From: Corinectria fuckeliana
Lineage: Eukaryota > Ascomycota > Sordariomycetes > Hypocreales > Nectriaceae
Length of the DNA stretch: 64,000 nucleotides
NCBI GenBank assembly: GCA_019137255.1
Contig: WPDH01000052.1
Span: 248,001 to 312,000 of the forward strand
Direction of reading: 5' to 3'
In this document: positions 1 through 10,861 of the stretch, piece by piece
How positions within the stretch are numbered: the first letter of the stretch is position 1
Layout of the letters: each line of letters starts with the position of its first letter
The notes under the pieces: model-generated
The model's database searches: none
The model's input: the letters and a program-made list of their open reading frames with translations, nothing else
What the model was told of the DNA's origin: nothing
Translations under genes and position numbers: made by a program

Positions 1-528
1 CTCCTCTGATGCAGTATTGTCGTCACTGGGCTGAACCAGATGGCGCTTGACAATCTCGGGGTCTTCGTAGGGGGCACTGGTACCGAGAGCAGGCCGTGTC
101 CTCGAATCGAAGGAGCCATAGTTGGTCGGCGGCGCCGAGGGTCTGTGGCTGCCAAGAGCAGGAGACTGAGATCGGATCGGGGGCGTACTTATGCGTGCGG
201 GGGGAGTTCCGTGGCGAGGAGGGGACTGGCCGAGCGAGTTGGAGAGCGCAGCAGCCAGAGCCGACACACCTGGCCCCTGGGAGCTGGTGTTACCAGACAT
301 GGGAGCAAAGTCATCGAGAGCATCGGACTTTGCACCGGAGTTTGGGGCGGGCGAAGCCCCTCTCGGAGGGGGAGGAGTGTTGAGATGATGGCCGGGAATG
401 GGAGAGGAGGCAAGACGCGCCGTCAGGTCGGCTCGGGGGACGGAGGCGGAATAAGATCGCGGTACGACGGAGGCGGGCGAGGAAGATCTGGGAGGTGGAT
501 CGATCGTGTTTCTCGACGGGGACGTCAT
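1..528 (-). CDS. Vacuolar amino-acid transporter (AVT3/4-like), N-terminal part, cut by window edge
   Basis: The minus-strand reading frame is open from an ATG at 526-528 to the window edge, giving 176 residues with no stop. The visible part is a Ser/Pro-rich disordered leader with no membrane segment. It ends in the stretch APYEDPEIVKRHLVQPSDD. From memory, this kind of Ser/Pro leader followed by an YEDPEIV-RHL motif precedes the eleven-helix domain of fungal AVT3/AVT4-type vacuolar amino-acid exporters (AAAP family). The assignment rests on that short motif and on the disordered leader, so it is moderate. The start was chosen because it is the first ATG after a pyrimidine-rich stretch (on this strand) between about 590 and 830, typical of fungal core promoters. 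The transmembrane domain lies outside the window. Confidence 0.55.
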   Translation of the reverse strand, partial: MTSPSRNTIDPPPRSSSPASVVPRSYSASVPRADLTARLASSPIPGHHLNTPPPPRGASPAPNSGAKSDALDDFAPMSGNTSSQGPGVSALAAALSNSLGQSPPRHGTPPARISTPPIRSQSPALGSHRPSAPPTNYGSFDSRTRPALGTSAPYEDPEIVKRHLVQPSDDNTASEE

Positions 529-3500
529 CTTGAGCGTTGTTGGGGTCGAGTTGGCCTTATCGCATAGCTCCGCTCAATGAAGGCAACCGAGAGAAGGCGC
601 GGGCAAGCCTGGGCACAGGGAGACGGGGAGGGAGAGAGGAGAGGGGGGGAGGAAGATGCTAAGCAAGGTGGGTAGAGATAGTAGTAACGGAGGTGACGGA
701 TCTCAAGGCCTTGTAAAGATGGAGGGCGAGATGAAGGCTCGGATGATGGAACCAATTGAGGCGTGTGGGAGAAGAAGCTTGTGGTTGGAGGGGAGAGAGC
801 AGGAGTTGAGGTGAGATAAAGGCAAGCTGCAGTGTGGACGGGCTGGAGAAATGACCGGGGTTCAATCGACGGGCTGGTAAAGGTGCAGAGGCTGTCCACT
901 CTTACTGGACTCTCACTGAACTCTCACTGGACGGGACGCTGGACGGGACGCTGGACTCCCGCTCTCACTGGGTGCCCGAGGTGGGTGCCCTGCAGACACC
1001 CGCCGGCCGCCGGAGGAAGTCTGGCGGCGCAGGCACATCAGGGCTCGACTCCATTCTTGAGGCGCCCACCTTGGTCAGGGTTGGTCTGGTGACTAAACCC
1101 AAGCCATCGCAGGGACTCGGCGTGTGATGGCGGAATGTTCACACAGCGAAGGCTACTAGTAGATAGGTAGTTACCTATCTACATACCATCCATAGGTGCC
1201 TCTGCTGTCGGGTTGGCTTAGGTACTAGGTACCCTCCTAGCTGCGGTAACCTCATGTGGGCACTAGCAAGGTACCTTCTTAGCGCTGCTAGAGAGCGTTG
1301 CTGAAAGACTCCCACGAGCCTCTCCACTCGTCTCGATATAATTATGAATGGATTGGGGCACCGCCGTTACTGACAGGCCTCATTATATCCACATGCTCTG
1401 ACTAGACGCATCCGCACCCCCCTCGTCGCCTGCGCGCTTCGCTTCCAGTTCCTTCGCCTTTTGCCCAAGCTCCCATCAGAAGCGACGGGCCCGTTGAAGT
1501 TCCCACGCGTAGAGTAGAGCGTGATCAAGGCCGCGTGCAAACCCCCCACCCAACTAACCCCCTCCCCTTCATCTAAGCCGGCCATGGTCCACATATCGGC
1601 AAAAGCAAAGAGCTATCGCGCTTGGAGCATTCGCCGGAGCAGCGCACCAGCTCGGTGGAGGTCGAGAGTGGCGGTGGACGGATGGAGCGAGTCGTTGCAG
1701 AGGGCGCGGTGAAACGGGATTGCACCCGACTAAACATAGTGCCTGGAGACAGGACGGAAGCAAATCAACCACCACTTCCCGGTGCAGTATCACGAATAAC
1801 TGCAGTTGTCACGAGACCAGATTCCTAGATCGATCGTACTTGGTCCCTCGGCCTCGCCGGCGCCCGTTGCAACGGACACGACACTTGAAGTCACAGACGG
1901 GTCTACACCAAATCCTAGCGTGAGGTAGCTAGTTATCCGGTGCTCAAGCTGTCGAGGAAAACAACTACTCTAGATGGTCCAGATGGTAGCAATACGGGAT
2001 TTGGCACGCCTCATCGCTTGACCATTATTAATCTTATTAATGGAACTAAGTCCACGGAACAAAACCGAAGCCAAGATGCGGGAGTCCGTCCATCTGACAT
2101 TTTGGTAGTGCAACCCACCGGCACAAGGGTCTCTGGGACGGGGGAGTTGGCGGCCGGCAGACTGCGCACTTATCTGTGTGACATCCCATGTAATCTAGGT
2201 CGTGGGGGCATGAGCATCACATCGAGTCTCACCTCAAACTCGGTCGTGAGAAAAGTCGACGATGCGACGACACTGTGGCACGCCGACACTGGCACGCCGA
2301 CCCAGCCACATCCACGCGGCGTCGCCGTTGACCCGAGGCACCGGAGCTGTATCTGCAAAAGAAGAATGCATGCATGCGGCCTCTGTAACGGGACTCTCTG
2401 TCTTGTCTTGTCCTGTCCGTCTTGCTCCAAGGTACCTAGATGCATAACTGTCACAACTCATCCCATCCCACATGGGGGCTGGCCTCTCGAACGTCACGGC
2501 CAAAAACCACCCCGTCCAGACAGACAACAGCAAACTTCCTGCACCTGTATGTACGATGATATAGCACGCACATATTAATTGGCAGAATAGACATGGTACG
2601 CATCTCTCCACTCCCTACTCGGCTGGGGCCGTACGTCATTTGGCAGCAAGACCCCCAGTGATCCCCGGCGCGTGCGAGCGCACCGATGACTGACAAGGGC
2701 CCCCGCGCGAGCAACGTCCCGGCTTTAGCTTGGCCGTCGTTCGCGGTGCTCTCCGCTCTCTCTGTTGAACGAACCGTCAGAGGTCCGTCCTCCTCTGGCT
2801 ACGATCTAGCCACACGTTGAAGCCTGTGAAGGCAGGAGGTAGGACGTGAGGTCTCTGTGCAAGCAGCTCATTGGAGTATATCGGTAGCGTGGAGGACAAC
2901 CTCTGACACCTCTGACACCACTGACGCCGAGACTATCGCCAAAAGTGTGAGGTTGGGACGTTGACCCAAGTATGTACGCCAGGCATGCATTGGGCTGGAA
3001 TCTAGCGGAGAATGGGTTGGACCCCTAGGCCCCTAGTCCCCTAACTTACTAGCACTCCGTAAGCCTCGCTCTGAGGACGGCCTGCAATGGAGTTGCAGCA
3101 GCAGTCTATAGCATGCCCGCCATCATGGATGCGTCCCACGGAGCGCTGTGGTTGGCGGTGGCCAAGCGCGCCTGGGCAACTCCATACGTACATACAAGTA
3201 CGAAGTGCACCGAACTTGGCGGGAGCGACGATCTCGTCTCTTCGCTTCGTACGGATATAGTCCGCATCGTATGTGCCGAACGAGATCGTCCCTTTGTCTA
3301 ACCTGCCTTGATGGATGGGCCACTAAGGGCCAACGTCAAAGCTTGCGGATCTATTGACAACTGCGCCAAAGGCGGTGCGCGTCTTTTCCATTTTCGCTAT
3401 AATATTTTGTACAAACATCAGGACACCCTCGCCTTGGCTCCGTTAGCTTAGTAGTTCTTCAGCATTGATAGCCCACCATCCATGCCATATTCCTCTTACT

Positions 3501-3617
3501 CCTCCTTCTCCTTCACTCCGTCGCCGAGCGTGCTTCTTCTTCTTCTTCTTCTTCTTCTAGATGCCCGCTTTCTAATGCCCCCCTCTCCCCCATTGCTACT
3601 CGTGACAAGTGGTCGCT
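529..3617. other. Long intergenic region without a supportable gene
   Basis: This 3 kb stretch separates two divergently transcribed transporter genes. Open frames here (for example 1940-2578 on the plus strand) lack recognisable motifs, start at non-ATG codons or overlap equally long frames on the other strand. It holds a tandem cluster of CTCTCACTGGA / GGACGGGACGCT units at about 899-972. It also holds repeated TAGGTA/TACCTA words at 1155-1240. The right end is presumably the promoter and 5' UTR of the cotransporter gene. Confidence 0.6.
3533..3558 (+). repeat. (CTT)n microsatellite in the 5' leader of the cotransporter gene
   Basis: There are about 8.7 uninterrupted CTT units, 60 bases before the chosen start codon. 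A pyrimidine tract of this kind is common in fungal 5' leaders. Confidence 0.85.
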
Positions 3618-6600
3618 ATGACGATGCCTCAACCCTTCGACGGCAAGGGTACAAATGGACGACGAGGAAGCCTGGATGGCGGTCACGGTGATGTTGGCAA
3701 CGGTGCTGGCACTCACGATAGGAGGCCGTCCGTTGCGATGAACGAACGACGGGATAACACCAAGCTCGGCACGCTTTCTGGCGTCTACATTCCCGTTTTC
3801 CTCAATGTCATGAGCATCCTGATGTTCTTGCGATTCGGCCTCATTCTCGGGAAAATCGGCTTCATGGGTATATTCGGTATTGTCATCCTCAGAACCAGAT
3901 CCGACCAAAACATAACCTGACTGACAATTCTGTGCTAGGCTTGCTCGTCATTGCGTACTCCATCGACTTACTCACGGCCCTCTCTTTATCGGCTATCGCC
4001 TCTAATGGTGAAGTCAGGGGTGGTGGCGCCTACTATCTCATCTCACGCTCCCTCGGCCCCGAATTTGGCGGTTCCATCGGCATTCTCTTCTTCCTCGCCC
4101 AGGTCCTGAATGCCTCCATGAACGTCGTCGGTCTCATCGACTGCATCCGCCTCAACATGGGACCGGCATTTCCCCAAGGATACTGGACGACCTATGGGCT
4201 CCAGACAGCTGCTCTCATTCTGTGTACCGGCTTGTGCTTCCTGGGTTCAGCAACATTCTCCAAGGCCTCCAATGCATTGCTTGCTGTCTTGAGTCTTGCC
4301 ATCATCAGCATACCCGTGTCCGCAATCTTTAAGAAGCCCTTCTGTGATGAGTCTCTGGGTGTCGATTTTACTGGCCCTAGTCTCAACACGCTGGCCGACA
4401 ACTTCCTTCCGAACACAACCAACCCTGAATACGCTGGCCTCGCCACCTTTCGGGACCTCTTTGGCATTCTCTTCCCGTACGTCAAAAATCCCAGCTCAAT
4501 GATTTCTTGGAAGGCTGTGCTAAACCAAGTTGTAGCGCGACCTCGGGAATATTTGCTGGTGCTTCCATGTCAGGGGATTTGAAAGACCCCAGCAGATCTA
4601 TCCCGAACGGCACTCTATGGGCAATGCTGACCACCTTCGTTGCCTACTTTGTTGTTATACTCTCTCTCGCTGCAAGCACCACGCATGCTTCCTTCATAGC
4701 GAATCCTAATGCCATTTCCCTTGTCAGCCTTTCCCAGCCGGTTATCTTGGCCGGGGAGTGTGCCGTGACCTTCTTTTCTGCCCTGATGGGCCTCATCGGT
4801 TCTGCTAAGCTGTTTCAGGCCTTTGCGAGGGATAAGCTTCTCCCAGGACTTTCGATATTTGGGAGAGGAACGAAGCACGGCGATGAGCCCATTTTTGCGT
4901 TGCTCTTGACATATGCCATCGCTCAGGTTGCCCTCCTCGCGGATCTCAACCAAATTGCTACCTTTATCTCGATGGGTTACCAGGTAAGGAAACTCTTTCT
5001 GAATGCTCAATTAGGGGACTAGGGATGATCATTATCTTCGTGAAAGTTCTTTTATATCCGTGGTGCTTCAAACCAGCTTACCACGAGGGCTTGTTGCTGA
5101 CGAGGTTCTTCTGTTCGTGGGTTCATGTGCTGATTCAAGGACACAGATGACCTTCTTCGTCATGAATCTTGCTTGCTTCTTGCTCAAAATCGGGTCGGCA
5201 CCTAATTTCCGACCGAGCTTCAAGTTCTTCACCTGGGAAACAGCCTTACTGGCTGGTCTTCTTTCCGCTGCGGCCATGTTCTTCATCGACGAAACCTACG
5301 CTGCCATTGCAGTTTCAGTGCTCGTCCTCCTCTTCTTGCTAATTCACTATCTCAGCCCGCCGAAGCGCTGGGGCGATGTGTCCCAGAACCTCATCTACCA
5401 TCAGGTTAGGAAGTATTTGCTGCGGCTCAAGCCGGAACATATCAAGTTTTGGCGGCCGCATATTATTCTTCTAATCAACAACCCCCGGCGTCAGATGAGA
5501 CTGATCCAGTTCTGTAACTCGTTAAAGAAAGGATCATTGTATATCCTCGGCCACGTCATCGTGACCGACGACTTCAATTCCGGGGTTCACGAAGCCAGAC
5601 TCCAGCAGCATGCGTGGACAAACTACATCTCCGAGTTCTCCAGGATTAAAGCGTTTGTTCAACTGACCATGTCTCCGACAATCAACTGGGGCATTCGGAA
5701 CCTCATCTTATCCGCTGGTCTGGGTGGAATGCGCCCCAACATTGCGGTCCTTGGCTTCTACAACATGGACGAGCTACGGAAGTCGAACTTGAAGCTCAGA
5801 GTGCCTGATATCCCTGTGTCCCCCACGGTCCAGATGCGTCGGCCGCCAAAATCGGGAGGCAAGGCGCCGCGACGACGTGGCGACACCTCGGCGCGCTTAT
5901 TAGAGGGCATCCTTCCCACAGATGTGATTCGAACCGAAGAGATGATGTCTCCCACGCAGTATCTTACTATCCTGGAGGATCTGGCCCTCAGGTGTAAGCT
6001 CAACGTCGCTGTGGGCTGCGGCTTCGACAAGCTGGAGACCCCTAGAAAGGACGGGACCAGTCACAAGAAGTACATCGATCTGTGGCCAATTCAGATGTCT
6101 GCAGAGGTTGCATCTGACGGGAAGAATTTGCTCACGACGAATTTTGATACATGTAAGTACCACAAAGTGCCGGTGCATCGTGCAATCGGCTCACAGAAGC
6201 AGATACCCTTATTCTTCAGCTCGGCCACATCTTGCATAGCGTCCACGCCTGGAGACAGGCATACTCGCTCAGAGTCATGGTTTTTGTCGAGTATGAGAAC
6301 GAAGTGGAAGAAGAGCATGCGCGAGTCATGGCCCTTTTGGACAAGCTTAGAATCGATGCTGATGTCAAAGTCTTTTGTCTGGCATCGGGCGAGCTAAACA
6401 CCTATGAGCTCATCATACACGGCATCAGCCACGATATCGACTGGGAAATCGTGGTCAACGATACGCTAAAGGAAGAGGAGTGGTGGGACGATCTACAGAT
6501 GTTTCGAGGACAACCGGAGAACATGACTGCTGCCCAGGAAATGAACCACCTCACTCACATCTTCGATTCAACATCCGGGCGCCCAGGTGTCTACAACCCC

Positions 6601-7920
6601 CATGAAGAGAACTACGAGCGGCGCCGTGCGAGTGTGGTGGAAGTCTCAGAGATGCCTAGAAGACCTCCGATCGGAGTACTGTCGAAGATGGGAGTAAACA
6701 TGGGGATCCACACGCACCATCTCCATGACGAGGCGCTGGATGACTTGACAAGCGACGACGAGTCGGAGATTGAAGGCGCCTCCTCCGCAGATTCAGATGA
6801 GGAGAGGGCGTACGGATTCGAGGCTCCTATATACGAGTATGATATCGGCCCTGCTGAAACGCCGAGTCAACCGCTGTTGGCATCAAGGGAAAGGGATCGC
6901 AAAAGTCGCGGTCCTCCGGAGCAGCGACCAGGGTTGAATACTAGGGGCCGGCACGTCCGGAGTCGAATCAACACCGACGACGGCGCTCCGGTTACTTCGT
7001 ATGGAACCATGTCAGCATCCAACGCGCGCGTGGAGAATGGTCGAGGAGCATCGCTTGAGAACAAGGTTGGTTCATACTCGATCGGCACCACCAGCCACGC
7101 AAACAGCCAACTCGAGGCGTTCCCCACATTGAGCTCGCTGGAAACTCGACGGCAGCCACCTAGGTCGAGCAAGTCACGTCCCTTAAGCCCGTCAAGAGAG
7201 GATACACTGCGTCCACGCCGCGAAGGCGCATCAACACCGAGACCCAACTTGTCTCGGCAGTCGTCTGCAGTGCGATTCTCCAGCCGGCCTGTGCCAGAGA
7301 CGAAGATCACAGCAGAGGCAGAGGGATCGAAGATAAGCTTTGCGCCTCTAGAATCCACATCGGAGACTCCCAAAGTGGACCGGCCAGGATTTTCACGGCA
7401 GTCGTCTCTGGGCAAGTTCTCGAGCCGGCCTACGCCCGAGACGCGAGTGGCGGTTGGCGAGGAGGAGGAGGGCAGGACCATAACGTTTGCTGAGCAGCCC
7501 GTCTACTATCCGCGCTCAGCGGGGCAGTCAAGGCATCATTCACGGCACAATTCGCAGGCTACACACTTTGGCCAGGGCGATCTTCGGGCCCAGATGCCTG
7601 AGATGCTCGGAAGATATACGCTTGGGCCCGGAATCGAAGATGACGAAGAAGCAGACACGCCATACTCAGGCCAAGGAGTAGAACTCTCCTTCAACGAGCT
7701 TCCGAGCAGGGCGCAGCACCTGATCCTCAACGAACTGATGCGTAAGCACTCGAAAGATACGGCCGTGCTGCTCAGCACACTCCCGATACCGTCGGAAGGA
7801 ACTAGCCTAGATGAGACGGCGACGGTACGGTACCTGTCAGATGTGGAGGTGCTGTGCAACGAGATGCCGCCGACGCTAATGGTGCTGAGCAACAACATGA
7901 CGGTGACGGTGAGTCTTTAG
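3618..7920 (+). CDS. Cation-chloride cotransporter (SLC12 family, yeast VHC1-like)
   Basis: Electroneutral K+/Cl- symporter of the SLC12 family; the yeast relative Vhc1 sits in the vacuole membrane. I read five exons: 3618-3876, 3939-4476, 4536-4983, 5147-6152 and 6203-7920, with every phase consistent and 1322 residues in total. Exon 1 enters the membrane domain (LSGVYIPVFLNVMSILMFLR). Exon 2 carries the conserved SNGEVRGGGAYYLISRSLG segment and exon 3 carries SGIFAGASMSGDLKDPSRSI. Exon 4 ends the membrane part and begins the soluble C-terminal domain. The last exon adds a long Ser/Arg/Glu-rich disordered region and ends in LSNNMTVTVSL, which I recall from fungal homologues. The first donor was set at GTATTG because it restores the family reading GFMGIFGLLVIAY; a GTATAT seven codons earlier is an alternative. 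The ATG at 3618 is used, with another at 3624. Confidence 0.93.
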
Positions 7921-8687
7921 ACAAACTGAGACAAGGAGAAGTACAAGCGCAGACAGACAAGGGAGACAAAGGGAGACAGGATATCTACATGGGGGGGAAG
8001 TGTGGATGGGGGCAAGCAGCACGAATCCGGAAGCAGACTTGGGATATAAGCTACGGATAGAGCATGGTACGCGTTTTGGCAGGTCTGACAGCTGGGGCTA
8101 GTGTGCCTGGACTAAGACAGAGCATTCCAGACGACATCAGCGCAAGACATGGCGACAAATGCCAAGAGGGTTGGCGGGTTGGCGAGATGCGGGAGTGCAT
8201 TACCCGGATCGCCATGCTCGTCAGGGAAAAACGGCGTGGAGACCAACTGCATATGGGATGAAGCGAATCAACGCGGGATCAAGCTCTACTTTGGGTAAAG
8301 TATGAATGGTCTGAATGGGACTGAAGGCATCTCGACGCGGCTTAACCGAAGGCATTTCTCCATCCTGTGGTCCGCAAGCGTCCACTTCTCACCCATGCTA
8401 CATTCCTCACCTCACACAAGGCGTCTCCCCGGATCTGCATTAATTCGGCCGCGCGCCAATCACAGCTCGACTGCCCGATACCCGAAACCGTATCCTTCGG
8501 CGCATCCGGTCTGGCAACGGCAACAGGGCGCTGCGTTGGGTTTGGCCAGCGCTTACCTTGAGTCCTGGCCGACTTCCCCGGGGATATCTAAGATGGCGGC
8601 CCGCTCTCTCTCAGTTGCCCCGAGCTGCGAACTGTTTCTTGCAACTCGATTATTTTTTCCATCCCATACAAACATCTCACGAAGACG
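7921..8687. other. Intergenic region between two plus-strand genes
   Basis: No supported gene. The final part (8590-8687) reads like a 5' leader for the next gene. The rest is presumably the 3' UTR of the cotransporter and a promoter. Confidence 0.6.
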
Positions 8688-10631
8688 ATGATGAGACAAG
8701 CAAAGATGTCGGCGCCGACTGGCCGTGGCGCGAGCAGGCGGGGCAGCGAGGACAAGGCGAGCCTGCGGTCTGCGCACAAGGACACGAGCGATGAAGAGAC
8801 GACCTGGAAGCCTCACTTGTCGCCACGGGTGAGGCGCAAGAAGAGCGACGATGACACCGCGACTAGGAAGAACCAACCGCGGAAGGGCGAAGACAAGGCC
8901 AGTTGGAAAGATCAGCTGAAGTTTCGAAGCCTCATGGGGAGGCGCGGATCCTCTGGGCCAAGGGACAGGGCAAAGGAGCTGAAGATTGTGCATTTGCCTG
9001 ACCAACCGCCAATGCAACTTGTGCATGAGGAAGTGCCAAGGGAGAAGGAATGCAGAGTCTCCACCATGATGTTGGGAGTACCGGCAGTCCCCTCACCCGC
9101 GGAACAGCAACAGCAACAGGCTAAGCCAGAGGAGCAACCCGAGGACTCTGACGACTCCGATGACTGCGAGGACCAAGGCGGTTTTGGCGCCGGCGAGCTA
9201 AATATGGACAAAGGAGACCCTTTCATCCTCGAAGACAGGGTCTCGGCGACCGAGCTGATCACCCAATTTGGAGATTTGCCCATGCAGGCGGCTAGGGAAC
9301 GGAGCATGAGCATTAGCCACATGAGCGAGAGCAGCGATGAGTCGAGGTCATGCTCACCACTACCCTTCATCTACGAAGACGAGGCAGCGAGCGTAAATCA
9401 GAGCGACAACGAAGACGGCGACGCATCGCCCGAAAGCCCGGAGTTCGACAACCACATCTCCTGGAACTGGGCCGAGCCGACTCCACTCGCGGTCCCGGTC
9501 GCCCTGGCCCCGGCCCCGGCCCCGAAGCCAAACCCGGCCATGACCCAGCCGCCATCGCCGACAGACGAGCAGCAGCAGCAGACGCCGTCCAGTCCGACGG
9601 AGCAGCGCGCCGCCGCCGCCCTCAAGGCCGACATGGTCATGATGCGCCGCCCGTTGCGCCCGGGCAACCCCTGGAGCTGGAAGCTGCCGGCGCCAGACCC
9701 CGCCACGCCCAAGCTCAACACCGTCATCGTCCGGAGGCCGTCGCGCATGGAGAGCCTCTCGACGTGGAGGCCGTCCGGCCTGACGCCGCCTCCGCCGCGG
9801 GGCTCGGCCCCCAAGCCCCCCAAATCCTTGTCCCGGCGCCCGTCTCGCCTGGACGACTCGTGGAGCTTGACGCCTCTGACCAGGAACTTGCCCGGGCGAC
9901 CGTCGCGGGCGGATGAGCCGCTGGTTCGGCCGTTCTTCCCCGCGTCGTCGCTGAGCAGAACGTCGCCGCTCAGTGAAGACTTGCTCCGGCGGCCAATGCG
10001 CCCCGGCGATGCTCTCGGCTCCCACCCCGTCCACGTGCGGCATGACAGCGTGTCGGACCCGCTATGCCGGATGTGCCACATCGGAGTTGCCGAGGCGTGG
10101 GGAGTGTGTCAGGAGTGCGACAACGACCAGGCCTCACCACCGCCGATTCAACACGACGAGTTTCCCACCGAGAGGCCTGTCAAGCCTCAGGGCCGATATG
10201 TCTGCCCGCCGCCCATCATGACCCAGGCCGTCTTCAGCAAGACTTCCATCCGCCGCCACCACCCCACGGCCTCGCTCGCCTCCAACCCCGAAGCCAACGA
10301 AATCACGCCGCCCATCTCGCCGACCTCACGCACCGTCAACACCGTCGTGTCGGCGCCGCGGCCGTCCGCCACGTCGCTCTCTGCGCTGCCGACGCCCGAG
10401 GTGCTTGCGCGCTTCCAGTACGGGGCGGGGACGGGGAGGCGGACCACGTTCTACAACGACGAGTGGCCCGACCATCACGTTGAAACCCAGGAGGGCCAGG
10501 TCCAGGGCCATGAGCGGGCAGACTCGGTGGTGAGCCGCGAGGCACAGGGGTACATGCGGAGGGAGTTGACACTGGAGGAGTACGACGGGTTCTGGGGCAG
10601 CCCGGAGAGCCCAGGACCTGGGTGGATTTGA
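8688..10631 (+). CDS. Uncharacterised basic, disordered protein with RRPxR repeats and a CX2C-X10-CX2C knuckle
   Basis: Single exon, 647 residues. I do not recognise the family. Residues 1-110 are rich in Lys, Arg, Ser and Asp. Residues about 140-170 are acidic with a Gln run. A Pro/Ala-rich stretch follows, then five copies of a short basic motif (RRPLR, RRPSR, RRPSR, GRPSR, RRPMR) at residues 320, 349, 383, 403 and 434, most followed by Gly, Asp, Glu or Ser and a Trp or Leu. Cysteines at 460, 463, 474 and 477 form a CX2C-X10-CX2C arrangement that could bind zinc. The C-terminus contains a Trp/Tyr-rich patch (LTLEEYDGFWGSPESPG) that looks like a short linear docking motif. GC-rich third positions and length support a real gene. 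The ATG at 8688 is the first of two consecutive Met codons, after a short A/T- and C-rich leader. A scaffold or signalling adaptor is a guess. Confidence 0.8.
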   Translation: MMRQAKMSAPTGRGASRRGSEDKASLRSAHKDTSDEETTWKPHLSPRVRRKKSDDDTATRKNQPRKGEDKASWKDQLKFRSLMGRRGSSGPRDRAKELKIVHLPDQPPMQLVHEEVPREKECRVSTMMLGVPAVPSPAEQQQQQAKPEEQPEDSDDSDDCEDQGGFGAGELNMDKGDPFILEDRVSATELITQFGDLPMQAARERSMSISHMSESSDESRSCSPLPFIYEDEAASVNQSDNEDGDASPESPEFDNHISWNWAEPTPLAVPVALAPAPAPKPNPAMTQPPSPTDEQQQQTPSSPTEQRAAAALKADMVMMRRPLRPGNPWSWKLPAPDPATPKLNTVIVRRPSRMESLSTWRPSGLTPPPPRGSAPKPPKSLSRRPSRLDDSWSLTPLTRNLPGRPSRADEPLVRPFFPASSLSRTSPLSEDLLRRPMRPGDALGSHPVHVRHDSVSDPLCRMCHIGVAEAWGVCQECDNDQASPPPIQHDEFPTERPVKPQGRYVCPPPIMTQAVFSKTSIRRHHPTASLASNPEANEITPPISPTSRTVNTVVSAPRPSATSLSALPTPEVLARFQYGAGTGRRTTFYNDEWPDHHVETQEGQVQGHERADSVVSREAQGYMRRELTLEEYDGFWGSPESPGPGWI

Positions 10632-10861
10632 GAGCTTATGAGGCTCGGCGCCTTTGTCGAAAGTTGTTTCGATTCTTGAATCCTCGTCGCTTGTATGATG
10701 TCAGGATATGTAATAGTACTGCCTCCTTATGAACAGAGTCTATGCTGTAAATGCCTCCCAGAAATTTCGTCCTATCGTGATATCCTCTAAGTGACAACCC
10801 ATGTCTTTCTACTCTTATGCAGACGTCGCTTTTCTAGTCGCCGCCTTTCAAGTCCGACTTT

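Noticed and set aside
40..567. Plus-strand 175-residue frame at the left edge
   Set aside because: Arg/Gly-rich shadow of the minus-strand transporter N-terminus, which reads as coherent protein and has a typical motif.
1940..2578. Plus-strand 212-residue frame
   Set aside because: Starts at a non-ATG codon, has no motif, and overlaps similar-sized frames on the other strand.
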